Shown one piece after another: positions 54,595-62,742 of a DNA stretch of 64,000 nt. The stretch covers positions 35,863-99,862 of the forward strand of contig CAIONQ010000036.1 in assembly GCA_903859705.1 (NCBI GenBank), in the 5' to 3' direction. How positions within the stretch are numbered: the first letter of the stretch is position 1; every line of letters begins with the position of its first letter. This stretch comes from an uncultured Chthonomonas sp. (GTDB lineage Bacteria; Armatimonadota; Chthonomonadetes; Chthonomonadales; Chthonomonadaceae). The notes beneath the pieces are model-generated. The model did no database searches, was not told the origin of the DNA, and saw only the letters and a program-made list of their open reading frames with translations. A program made the translations under genes and the position numbers.

Positions 54595-55242
54595 TTATAG
54601 CTCAGAAGCAAGCTGCTGAGCGCGCTTGAAGCCAGCAACAATGGATTCGCGTGCGCCCTGTCTTGTATTGACGGCAAGAGGCGATGGATGGCTTGTTTCG
54701 ATGATTTCGAGCCCGCTTACTGTTCGAAATTTGCCTGTGATCCAGCCCTTTTGCGCCTTGCCCCCCATAAGCACCACCGCGCGGAGGTTTGGAAGCAAAT
54801 CCAACAATATCTGCAAATACGGCCTGCTTTCATCCATGTCGTTCTTACTTGCAGGTGCAATTCTGGTTCTGGTTTCGTTACCAACGTACCAGGGCACAAT
54901 ATTCCAATTAACCACGAATTTCTGATCAAGCCCGGCCTCAATCCGCATTTCACGCATATTCTTTGCAGTTTGTCCACCGTTTTCAGGGGCGACAAATTGA
55001 CTGTGGATAGCCGTTGGTCCAGGTGCCTCTTTTAAAATAAGTACCCTACCATGAATACCGCCGTCATCCGTGTCAAAGAATGGAACGCTTTTGCCGGGCG
55101 CTTCTTGCCGCATTTTGAGTACATAGTTTGTTAGTGGTTCCATATGTGGCTCAAACAGGTGCTTTGCTTTCTCGTGCGCCCAGGGCAAATGGAAAGTGCC
55201 GATGGCCACACTTGTTGTATCCACATTATCTGAATTGTTCAC
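54595..55242 (-). CDS. Uracil-DNA glycosylase superfamily protein
   Basis: A 215-residue protein with the UDG fold. VLILKEAPGPTAIHSQFV corresponds to motif A (usual GEAPG, with Glu in the position used by family 4/5), NWNIVPWYVGNETRTR to the substrate pocket, AVVLMGGKAQKGW to the central strand, and ETSHPSPLAVN to motif B with its conserved HPS. It would remove uracil or a similar damaged base from DNA. No iron-sulfur cysteines are visible, unlike family 4. The GTG start has CAGGA five bases upstream. Confidence 0.88.
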   Translation of the reverse strand: MNNSDNVDTTSVAIGTFHLPWAHEKAKHLFEPHMEPLTNYVLKMRQEAPGKSVPFFDTDDGGIHGRVLILKEAPGPTAIHSQFVAPENGGQTAKNMREMRIEAGLDQKFVVNWNIVPWYVGNETRTRIAPASKNDMDESRPYLQILLDLLPNLRAVVLMGGKAQKGWITGKFRTVSGLEIIETSHPSPLAVNTRQGARESIVAGFKRAQQLASEL

Positions 55243-55470
55243 TTAGGTCCTGCCCATTGTTTTCGATATATCGAACTTTTATACGAGCAATAAGCCAACC
55301 TGCCGGCTGCTCATTAGTAGTCCAGATTTAGCTCTTCATAACTACCCTGGTTAACTCCTTCAATACTATGGAGATGTCTGACAAAAAGCGTTTATCATTC
55401 AATTGACTGCAAGCCGCGCAAAGTGCCAGAATAAACCAGTTGTAAACCAGTTTAGAGGTATGTACCGTAT

Positions 55471-56586
55471 TTGAGCAACCCAGAAGCTGGAAATCGATTG
55501 CGTTTAGTTCTGCGAGAAGGCAGTTTACGCCCTGGAGATAAGCTTCCCGGGGAGCGTGAGCTTGCCGAACTTGTTGGCATGGGCCGAACGGCTTTGCGCC
55601 CGTTGCTAGAGGCACTGGAGATGCAGGGAATTGTGGAGCGCCGGCCACAGAGTGGCACCTTTTTACTTCGCATTCCTCCGCCCGGCGTGCACGGCAGCAC
55701 CATCGCACTCATCGCGCCTTTCCGAGGCACCGGTAACAAGAATAGCGACAACGATGCAGCATGGCTACACAGAGTTGCCTCTGCGTTTGAGCACAACGCA
55801 GCCCCTGCAGGAGCACGGGTGGTCCTCATGGATCAATCGGAGCACATCCTGGATACCTGTTCGATCTCAAAACTTGCATTGGAAGCGGTAAGCGAAGGGG
55901 CAAATGCCGCTGTGCTGCTGCACCCTTTCGGTAGCAGGGCAAAAATTGCGCATGCCCTCGCGCTGTTGCACAACCGTGGAGTGCATCCCATTGTGGTCTC
56001 TTCACGCTCGTACTCCGGTCTCGCTAGCCAGGTCTACTTCGACTCTGGATGGGGTGCCTATCTCGCCACGCGTTATCTCATCCAAAAAGGGCATGTGAAC
56101 ATTGGGTTTGCTGGTGCACCAGCCGGGCATGAGTGGCTGCAAGAGCGCCTGGCTGGGTATGAAAGTGCGCTGGATGCCTCAGAGATAAGTGTAAACAGAA
56201 ATCTGGTATTCCTGCCAGAACACACAGAGCGCCTCGCAGCATACGCAGATGGCGTGGAGGCCTGGCACCGCTGGACGGCGCTGCCAGCAGCAGGGCGACC
56301 AACGGCGATGGTGGCGGCAAATGATGTAGTAGCCATGGGACTACTACAGGCGGCGAAAGAGTATGGAACCGAAGTCCCCGGCACGCTGTCTGTCATCGGC
56401 TTCGATAACGATCCGGGAGCGTTGCTCGCCGGCCTAACTACGATGGAAAGACCAACCGAGGCGCTGGGACAGGCGGCCGCGCAAGTTACGCTGGAGAGGA
56501 TTGCGGCCGGGCAAGCAGGTGCGGCCGTAACAGTTCGCCTGCGCCCGGTTTTGATAGAACGACAATCAGTAGCTACCTTGCAGTAA
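55471..56586 (+). CDS. GntR-HTH / LacI-type ligand-domain regulator (AraR-like)
   Basis: A 371-residue transcription factor with an N-terminal GntR winged helix (LREGSLRPGDKLPGERELAE ... GMGRTALRPLLEALEMQGIV ... RRPQSGTFLL) and a C-terminal periplasmic-binding-type sugar sensor of the LacI family (SRSYSGLASQVYFDSGWGAY, IGFAGAPAGHEWLQERLAGY, PTAMVAANDVVAMGLLQAAK, LSVIGFDNDPGALLAGLTTM). This hybrid is typical of sugar-catabolic regulators such as AraR. The start is a TTG at 55471 with AGAGG 11 bases upstream. It heads a five-gene operon with two SDR enzymes, an aldo/keto reductase and a cytochrome, and probably controls it in response to a sugar. Confidence 0.92.
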   Translation: MSNPEAGNRLRLVLREGSLRPGDKLPGERELAELVGMGRTALRPLLEALEMQGIVERRPQSGTFLLRIPPPGVHGSTIALIAPFRGTGNKNSDNDAAWLHRVASAFEHNAAPAGARVVLMDQSEHILDTCSISKLALEAVSEGANAAVLLHPFGSRAKIAHALALLHNRGVHPIVVSSRSYSGLASQVYFDSGWGAYLATRYLIQKGHVNIGFAGAPAGHEWLQERLAGYESALDASEISVNRNLVFLPEHTERLAAYADGVEAWHRWTALPAAGRPTAMVAANDVVAMGLLQAAKEYGTEVPGTLSVIGFDNDPGALLAGLTTMERPTEALGQAAAQVTLERIAAGQAGAAVTVRLRPVLIERQSVATLQ

Positions 56587-56632
56587 TCCCCACATGGGAG
56601 ATCTGTGAGGAGTATTACAGAAGGGACCTTGC

Positions 56633-57508
56633 ATGAAAGTACTTGTTACCGGAGCAGCAGGCAACGCTGGCCAGGCGGTATGCCAGGCGCTTGCACAAAC
56701 GGGCGCCGATATCCGGCTGGCTGATGTAATTGCGCCACCGCCAGCCACCGCCGTTGCCGGGGAGTTTGTTCGCTGCGATACCCGCACACCAGATGATGCT
56801 CGCAGAGCCGTGGAGGGGGTGGATGCCGTGGTGCACCTGGCTGCATGGCATTGCGCCCACGTGCCGCCGGTAAGCGATGCAACCATTTTCGCGGTTAACG
56901 TTGATGGCACGTTTAACGTTCTGGAGGCGTGCAGAGAAAATGGCATCAAAACGCTGATCTATGCCTCCTCCATGGCCTACGGCCTGGGCGGTGTATACAG
57001 CGCGACCAAGGTAATTGGCGAAGACCTCTGCACTATGTACCACAACATCACAGGCGCTGCGGTAGCCATGTTACGGTATCACGATTTTGTACCCAAGCCC
57101 TACCTGGCATTCGGCGCGAAGCTGCTGCGCAATGGTGTAGATAGACGAGACGTGGCGGATGCTACGGTTGCGGCCCTCTATGCTGGAGCGGAGCGCCGTA
57201 TTGGGTTGTTTAGAACCATTGTTCACACAAACCATGGGATGCCGGCAGATGTTCAAGCAAACTTCTCGTCCCTGGGTGCGGCCTGGTGCGAAATGCAGGT
57301 ACCAGGGGCCGAAGATCTGATCCGCCGGTATGAAATATCGCTGCCAGATCATGTGGAACAGCACAATCTAACCGAAGCCAGAGCTCTGATTGGGTGGGAA
57401 CCGAAGATAGGGTTTCTGGACTTCTTGCGAGATCTGCAACTGCGGGATGCCAACGGCGAAGACTGTTCTGCACTCTTTACACCATCAGATCTCTCCTGCA
57501 TCGCCTGA
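56633..57508 (+). CDS. NAD-dependent epimerase/dehydratase (extended SDR) 1
   Basis: A 291-residue cytosolic enzyme. The Rossmann motif is VLVTGAAGNAGQAV, then DAVVHLAAWH, FAVNVDGTFNVLEACRENGI, IYASSMAYG and the catalytic YSATK. The sequence resembles the UDP-sugar epimerase and sugar-dehydrogenase branch of extended SDRs. The ATG has AAGGGA seven bases upstream. It is 46 bases after the regulator and 22 bases before the second, distantly similar SDR, so both may act on the same sugar. Confidence 0.88.
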   Translation: MKVLVTGAAGNAGQAVCQALAQTGADIRLADVIAPPPATAVAGEFVRCDTRTPDDARRAVEGVDAVVHLAAWHCAHVPPVSDATIFAVNVDGTFNVLEACRENGIKTLIYASSMAYGLGGVYSATKVIGEDLCTMYHNITGAAVAMLRYHDFVPKPYLAFGAKLLRNGVDRRDVADATVAALYAGAERRIGLFRTIVHTNHGMPADVQANFSSLGAAWCEMQVPGAEDLIRRYEISLPDHVEQHNLTEARALIGWEPKIGFLDFLRDLQLRDANGEDCSALFTPSDLSCIA

Positions 57509-57530
57509 TTTTGCTCAGAAAGGGATTGCA

Positions 57531-58424
57531 GTGCGCATATTAATAACGGGTGCCAATAGTACCGTAAGCAGAGGGATCATACCCATACTTAAATCGGCAG
57601 GGCACGATATCGTTTTGCACGATCTGGTGCGGCTTCCAGATTCGGATCTCTTTCGTGGCTTGCCTTTTGTACAGGGGGATATTCAGGCGGGCATCGGGTT
57701 AGATCGCGCGGCCGATGGCTGTGATCTGGTTCTGCATACGCCTGCCTGGCATGGCATCCATTGGAGAGAGAAAACCGAGGCAGACTTCTGGCGGCTGAAC
57801 GTAGATGGCACATTCAACATGTTTCAGGCTGCGGTATCTGCCGGAATAACGCGGGTGGTTTTCCTATCATCAATGGCATGGCACGGCCACTACGATAAGT
57901 ATGGCTTTACCAAGCAGATTGGTGAAGAGCTATGCGAATACTATCGCCGCAACCACAAAGTGCGCTACGTATCCATTCGGCCACACGATTTCACTCCCTG
58001 GGGCGCCGATTATGTCAACCATTACGGCTCCCGCCTGCTATATGGCGGCGTTGCCTGGGAGGATGTGCTGGATTGTACCAATCTGGCCATTAACAAGCTT
58101 GCTGCTCCGCTGGATAGTGATGCGGAAACAGAATCTATAGTGGTGCAGGCAGTGCGTGCCAATGCATTCACCGAAGACCAACTGGAAGGCTGGGAATCAG
58201 ATCCGATCGCTGCCTGCGAGCGGATATTCCCGGGTGCCCTACCCCTCATTCAGCAATACGGTATCCGCGTAACATCCAAACCTGCCGTTGTGGATGCGGG
58301 CGCGGGGGCCGCCCAACTTGGATATGCACCTGTTCACCATTTCGGCACCTTTCTGGAGCACCTGCGAAAGCTGGATACCGAAGGGGGCAACGGTGCAGTA
58401 GCGGCAATGCGGTGCCCATACTGA
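57531..58424 (+). CDS. NAD-dependent epimerase/dehydratase (extended SDR) 2
   Basis: A 297-residue protein starting at a GTG at 57531 with AAGGGA six bases upstream; the longer frame to 57447 overlaps the upstream gene and lacks a site. It has RILITGANSTVSRGII, CDLVLHTPAWHGIHW, RLNVDGTFNMFQAAVSAGIT, VFLSSMAWHG and the catalytic YGFTK. It is clearly related to the preceding SDR (shared NVDGTFN and SSMA blocks, the TPAWH/LAAWH strand, same C-terminal pattern), so the pair arose by duplication and diverged. The nucleotide-binding GxxGxxG is changed (TGANSTVSRG), and cofactor binding may be weakened. Confidence 0.85.
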   Translation: MRILITGANSTVSRGIIPILKSAGHDIVLHDLVRLPDSDLFRGLPFVQGDIQAGIGLDRAADGCDLVLHTPAWHGIHWREKTEADFWRLNVDGTFNMFQAAVSAGITRVVFLSSMAWHGHYDKYGFTKQIGEELCEYYRRNHKVRYVSIRPHDFTPWGADYVNHYGSRLLYGGVAWEDVLDCTNLAINKLAAPLDSDAETESIVVQAVRANAFTEDQLEGWESDPIAACERIFPGALPLIQQYGIRVTSKPAVVDAGAGAAQLGYAPVHHFGTFLEHLRKLDTEGGNGAVAAMRCPY

Positions 58425-58496
58425 AGATTTGTTATGCAACGAAACAGGCCATCAAACCGCGGGCTGAACTGATTTGGAGAAAAGAGACCGAACATC

Positions 58497-59459
58497 ATGA
58501 ACCGAACGCTTGGTAGAAGCGGAATTGAAGTGAGCGCTATTGGCCTGGGATGCTGGGCTATTGGCGGGCCCCATGCACGCAACGGCAACCCTGTTGGCTG
58601 GGGTGTTGTTAATGATGAACAATCCATAGCTGCACTGCGGCGAGGTTATGAACTGGGCTGCACGTTTTACGATACTGCCGATGTTTATGGCTGCGGCCAT
58701 AGCGAAAAGATACTTGCCGAAGCCCTGGGCAACGTGCGCGATAATATTGTTATCGCCACGAAGGCTGGGTACACCTACAATGAAGAAAGTCGGGAGGCGC
58801 CGGGCTCGGATGGCTCGCCAGATTACATTCGGCAGTGCTGCGAAGCCAGCCTGCGGCGCCTTAAGACGGACTACATTGACCTCTATCAATTTCACCTCGG
58901 TGGCCACCCACTGGAGCAGGCCGAAGAGGTGCGCGATGTGTTTGATGAGCTAGTGAAAGCAGGCAAAGTACGCACTATCGGCTGGAGCACAGACGACCCG
59001 GAGCGCTCCGAGTTATTTGCACAGAGCCCCAATTGCACCGCTATTCAGCAGGCATTCAATGTTTTTGGCGGCAACGAAGCCACACTGGCAGTTTGTGAAA
59101 AGTACAATCTCGCCAGTGTTTTGCGTGGCCCTCTGGGTATGGGAATGCTCACCGGAAAGTTCTCTTCAGAAACAAAGTTGGCAGATGACGATGTGCGACG
59201 CGGCTGGAACTTCAAAGAGGGCGGGCAAGCAGATAGGCTGAAGCAAGTAGATGCACTGCGCCAGGTACTTACCGAAGACGGCAGAACGCTGGCGCAGGGA
59301 GCCCTGTGTTGGCTGATGGCACGCAGCCAGCAGATGGTTCCGATACCGGGGTTCAAAACCGTGGAACAGGTGGAAGAGAATCTTGGCGCTCTTAATTTTG
59401 GCCCGTTATCCGATGCGCAGATGGCACAGGTTGAGCAGATACTTGGCCGGGCAAACTGA
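58497..59459 (+). CDS. Aldo/keto reductase
   Basis: A 320-residue TIM-barrel oxidoreductase using NADPH. The catalytic tetrad regions are visible: YDTADVYGCGHSEKILAEAL (Asp, Tyr), VIATKAGY (Lys) and LYQFHLGG (His). Later parts such as LRGPLGMGMLTGKF and WLMARSQQMVPIPGFKTVEQ with VEENLGAL match the AKR family that includes YajO/Tas-like and sugar-oxidising enzymes. It is the fourth gene of the GntR operon, 72 bases after SDR 2 and 39 before the cytochrome. Confidence 0.93.
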   Translation: MNRTLGRSGIEVSAIGLGCWAIGGPHARNGNPVGWGVVNDEQSIAALRRGYELGCTFYDTADVYGCGHSEKILAEALGNVRDNIVIATKAGYTYNEESREAPGSDGSPDYIRQCCEASLRRLKTDYIDLYQFHLGGHPLEQAEEVRDVFDELVKAGKVRTIGWSTDDPERSELFAQSPNCTAIQQAFNVFGGNEATLAVCEKYNLASVLRGPLGMGMLTGKFSSETKLADDDVRRGWNFKEGGQADRLKQVDALRQVLTEDGRTLAQGALCWLMARSQQMVPIPGFKTVEQVEENLGALNFGPLSDAQMAQVEQILGRAN

Positions 59460-59498
59460 CCCCCATCGATAACACAATCCAACACCGAACAGGACGAT

Positions 59499-60743
59499 AT
59501 GCCATATATGAAATCGGGGATTAAAACCAGAATAGCATTGCTTTCGCTCGCCACCCTTGCAGTAATTGCCACATCGGCACTGGTAAGTACCGGCCACGCA
59601 GATGCACGGAAAGACGTTGAGCTGGAGCGTATTGATCAGAAGGAGTACGCCGGCTCCAAAAAGTGTGCCACCTGCCACAAAGACTATTTCGATACCTGGA
59701 AAGAGTCATCACACAACAAGATGATCCGGCCAGCCATTGCCAGAGGTCGCAACAAGACCATAATGGCCGATTTCAGCAAGCCAGATCCCAACCGTCCATT
59801 TGAATTGAAAGATGTGAAGTGGGTAATTGGGCACCGTTGGAAACAGCGGTTTATTGGCGTTGTGGATGGGCAGGAAGTAGTATTCCCGGGGCAGTGGAGC
59901 ATAAAGGATCAGAAGTGGCAGCCCTATACAGGGAAATCCGACTGGTGGTATCCGCAGCACCCGGATTGGAAAACCCGCTCTAACTTCAAGCTTTGTGCAG
60001 GCTGCCACAGCACGGGCGTGGATGCTGGTGCTCAAACATGGACAGAACAGAACATTACCTGCGAAAGCTGCCACGGCCCGGGTAAAGCGCATGCACAGTC
60101 ACCCACTGTGGCCAACATAGTAAATCCGGCACGGCTCAGCACAGAACGCTCTATGGAGGTATGTCTTGCATGCCACCAGGCAGGTAAGCCATCCGGCGAT
60201 GTGTTTGCATGGCCCGTGGGCTACCAACCGGGTAAAAACCTTGCCAATTACTGGCATGGGTTTGAGCCCCAGCCTGGCAAACAAACAGCGGAGTTCTGGA
60301 GCAATGGCACGGCGCACAAAAACCGGGTACAGGGCAATACGTTTTCCCAAAGCGTGATGCACGCCCATGGTATCCAGTGTTCTAACTGCCACGATGCGCA
60401 TGGCTCTAAACACCTGTCGATGACGATCAAATCGGCATCCACCAACGCTCTTTGCCTCACTTGCCATGGCCCGGGCAAAACATCTGGCCCTAACTACAAA
60501 TCGATCGAAGAACATACACATCACGGGGCAAGCAGCACTGGCAGCCAGTGTATCAACTGCCACATGGCCAAAACAGGTGAAAATTCGGTAGGAGCAGAGG
60601 CCAGAGATCATACCTTCAACTTCGTATCGCCAGCCGTATCTATCGGGACAAAGAACCCTAACAGCTGCAACGTGTGCCATGTAGACAAAACAGCAGAATG
60701 GGCGCTTGGGCAAACGAAGAAGTGGTATCCGAACCAGAAGTAA
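59499..60743 (+). CDS. Exported multihaem (eight CxxCH) c-type cytochrome
   Basis: A 414-residue protein with a signal peptide (IALLSLATLAVIATSALVST) and eight CxxCH sites: CATCH, CAGCH, CESCH, CLACH, CSNCH, CLTCH, CINCH and CNVCH. It resembles cytochrome c-554/octahaem-like electron carriers and has the family traits YAGSKKCATCHKDYFDTW, WWYPQHPDW, CESCHGPGKAHA and MHAHGIQCSNCHDAHGS. The first ATG (59499) has AGGA four bases before. It is the last gene of the regulator-SDR-SDR-AKR operon. A periplasmic electron carrier after three sugar oxidoreductases suggests electron transfer to the cytochrome chain, but no direct partner is proven. Confidence 0.9.
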   Translation: MPYMKSGIKTRIALLSLATLAVIATSALVSTGHADARKDVELERIDQKEYAGSKKCATCHKDYFDTWKESSHNKMIRPAIARGRNKTIMADFSKPDPNRPFELKDVKWVIGHRWKQRFIGVVDGQEVVFPGQWSIKDQKWQPYTGKSDWWYPQHPDWKTRSNFKLCAGCHSTGVDAGAQTWTEQNITCESCHGPGKAHAQSPTVANIVNPARLSTERSMEVCLACHQAGKPSGDVFAWPVGYQPGKNLANYWHGFEPQPGKQTAEFWSNGTAHKNRVQGNTFSQSVMHAHGIQCSNCHDAHGSKHLSMTIKSASTNALCLTCHGPGKTSGPNYKSIEEHTHHGASSTGSQCINCHMAKTGENSVGAEARDHTFNFVSPAVSIGTKNPNSCNVCHVDKTAEWALGQTKKWYPNQK

Positions 60744-60807
60744 CCTTTCTGTTAATCACCACGTGCTACACGAATAGTGACCTGAGCCCCTTCGATTAAC
60801 CGTGCAT

Positions 60808-60843
60808 GCCGCCGCAGACAGTAAAGTTTGCGGCGGCTTTTTA
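60808..60843 (+). terminator. Strong terminator of the GntR operon
   Basis: GCCGCCGCAGAC at 60808-60819 pairs with GTTTGCGGCGGC at 60826-60837 (one G-T wobble) around a six-base loop, then TTTTT. It closes the regulator-SDR-SDR-AKR-cytochrome operon. Confidence 0.9.
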
Positions 60844-60990
60844 GTGAGTCACCAAGGGGAAACCTCAGTAGCAGGAATAAGCAGGAAAAGTTTGCATTGC
60901 TAACCAACATTGTGAAGCCAGTCGCGTTTCAGCACCGTCTCCATATCTGGCACTTATGCCAGTGCCATTCATATCGAATTTGTAATCACA

Positions 60991-61007
60991 GTTTCCCCGG
61001 GGGAAAC
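60991..61007 (+). promoter_or_regulatory. Palindromic leader hairpin 1
   Basis: GTTTCCCC and GGGGAAAC flank one extra G, 27 bases before the start at 61035. The same hairpin with the same flanks (GAATTTGTAA before, CCCAT after) precedes the paralogue at 61886. It may be an operator or an RNA structure that sets translation. Confidence 0.6.
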
Positions 61008-61034
61008 CCATATATTGAGGGAAGGTGCGCTACG

Positions 61035-61682
61035 ATGAGACAGAGCAATACATCTTTTGGTACGCAGGCGGAAGAAACGCCAGCAGTAACCGTGGCTCCC
61101 GTGACGGAGCCGGAGGTTATTAGAGAAACGATAATTCATGAGAGAGTAGTGGTTGTCCAGAGCAGTACAGAAACTCCTGTTGGGGCTACCATCTCTAGCG
61201 CTGATAAGGTTGCTTCTACTGACAGTCAGTTAGGTGCCATCATTGCCATCATCTTTGTACTGGTACTGGCCGCAGTTGGCATGGCATCGTTTCCGAACAG
61301 TGCTGCATACTCTGCTTATGGCCAGATGGACCCTGCAGACACCGTGGTTGTAAATGGCCCATACCGCCAGATGCAAGTACATATAGACAATACAACACCC
61401 GTAAAGCCCGTTGCTCCGAGCACACTAGAAAGCACAGCTCCTTCAACTCCTGTTGCCGGGCAGTTCGTTACAAAAACAGGCACGCTCACGAAGTTTAATA
61501 ACTCTTCAGGAACGCTTGTGTTTGTGGTGGATAGCTCCCACAGATATACCGATTGCCGGCTTCGCGAAGACTACAAGGGGCGGCTGGATTCCATTACTGC
61601 TGGCTCTCACATAGTTATCAAAGGTCGCTTCAAAGAGATGCAAAATGGCATCCAGGTGCTCACCGATTGCAGTATTGAGTAA
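61035..61682 (+). CDS. Single-pass membrane protein with OB-like C-terminal domain, NTSFG family
   Basis: A protein of 215 residues. It starts MRQSNTSFGTQAEE, has VIRETIIHERVVVVQSS, one membrane helix (LGAIIAIIFVLVLAAVGMAS), a proline/threonine-rich linker and a C-terminal domain (FVTKTGTLTKFNNSSGTLVF ... GSHIVIKGRFKEMQNGIQVL) that resembles a small OB-type barrel. The shorter paralogue at 61886 shares the N-terminal part. The ATG at 61035 has GGGAAGG 7-13 bases upstream; the frame continues back to the terminator but without family features. No named family. Confidence 0.65.
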   Translation: MRQSNTSFGTQAEETPAVTVAPVTEPEVIRETIIHERVVVVQSSTETPVGATISSADKVASTDSQLGAIIAIIFVLVLAAVGMASFPNSAAYSAYGQMDPADTVVVNGPYRQMQVHIDNTTPVKPVAPSTLESTAPSTPVAGQFVTKTGTLTKFNNSSGTLVFVVDSSHRYTDCRLREDYKGRLDSITAGSHIVIKGRFKEMQNGIQVLTDCSIE

Positions 61683-61841
61683 CTATCCACATTAACCCAG
61701 GTCGGATTTCAAACAAGTTGCTCTTACCATGACAAATAGTTGCGAAATGCAGGCAGATTAGTGAAGCCGTTTGTTAACTCATTCCGTCGGATAATCTGGC
61801 ATACACGGGCAATGCCAATAATTGAGAATTTGTAAACCCGA

Positions 61842-61857
61842 GTTTCCCCGGGGAAAC
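61842..61857 (+). promoter_or_regulatory. Palindromic leader hairpin 2
   Basis: GTTTCCCCGGGGAAAC is a perfect 16-bp palindrome, 28 bases before the start at 61886. It is the counterpart of the element at 60991-61007. Confidence 0.6.
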
Positions 61858-61885
61858 CCATTTTGATGAGGGGAGGTTAGCAGTT

Positions 61886-62263
61886 ATGAGAGTAAGCAAC
61901 ACCTCGTTTGGAGTGCAGGTTGAAGAAGAGACCGTGATACCCGTGCAGGAGCGGCAGGTAATCCGTGAAACGATCATCCGTGAAATAGTGGTTACGCCAC
62001 AAAAAGAAAGGGTTGCTCCGGCGATGGCTCAGCCAACTATCAGCCCGGCAGATCAACAGCTGATGGACGTATTGGGTCCTATATTCCTGGTCCTAATAAT
62101 CGGTTTGGTAACTTTGCTGCCGCTTTCGCCAGGGCTTTCGAGAGGTAGCAACTCGCCTTACGATCAGACATACGGCAACAGATATAACACAACTACCGGT
62201 ACGGCATATCCGTCAAATGGGCAAACAACCTATTACTACAAGGGGTATATCCGCCGACCGTAG
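61886..62263 (+). CDS. Single-pass membrane protein, NTSFG family (short copy)
   Basis: A 125-residue paralogue of the preceding gene. MRVSNTSFGVQVEEETVIPV and QVIRETIIREIVVTPQ correspond closely to the N-terminus of the 61035 product. A membrane helix (GPIFLVLIIGLVTLLPLSPG) and a polar Tyr/Asn/Gly-rich tail (YDQTYGNRYNTTTGTAYPSN) follow; the OB-like domain is missing. GGGGAGG lies 11 bases upstream of the ATG. The paired hairpins suggest both genes share one control. Confidence 0.65.
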   Translation: MRVSNTSFGVQVEEETVIPVQERQVIRETIIREIVVTPQKERVAPAMAQPTISPADQQLMDVLGPIFLVLIIGLVTLLPLSPGLSRGSNSPYDQTYGNRYNTTTGTAYPSNGQTTYYYKGYIRRP

Positions 62264-62349
62264 ATAACCTGTATTGCCAGATGCAATAACCGGGCTATAT
62301 ACAGTTCAGGGTGCAGCCCGGGTCAACCGCTTCTCTCCTCCACACACAA

Positions 62350-62556
62350 TTACTGAGCGTGGCCATGCCACCAGGCATAACCTGCCAATGCGAGCAGAAC
62401 AAAGAATAGCAGCTTTACAGGTAACGGAGCAGTCCGAAATCTTATGCTGATCCTCCACACAATGCGGCGCAGCACACTGCGTTTGCAGGCTTCTGGCAAA
62501 ACGATTGAGTGTTTTGTGGCCACAAATACCAACCTTTCAAGGTGAGTACGCCTCAC
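62350..62556 (-). CDS. Possible small membrane protein
   Basis: A 68-codon frame with a GTG start and no clear ribosome site. A basic stretch (RRIVWRISIRFR) precedes one hydrophobic helix (LLFFVLLALAGYAWW) and a short tail. Composition suits a small membrane protein, but there is no family support and the start is doubtful. Confidence 0.3.
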   Translation of the reverse strand: MRRTHLERLVFVATKHSIVLPEACKRSVLRRIVWRISIRFRTAPLPVKLLFFVLLALAGYAWWHGHAQ

Positions 62557-62742
62557 CTGGTTTCGTACTATCCACAGGCTGTTTGCCGGTTAAATCCGTT
62601 CGGCGAGATATTTTCATTGCTAGCAGATGTGCTCAAACGTAGCGACTGCGTTTGGAATGTGCCATTTGCTACAGATGAATTTGAGAATACAATTTTACCA
62701 GATATCATCAAGACCACAGGCAAGGGATTGGGACTTACCGGC

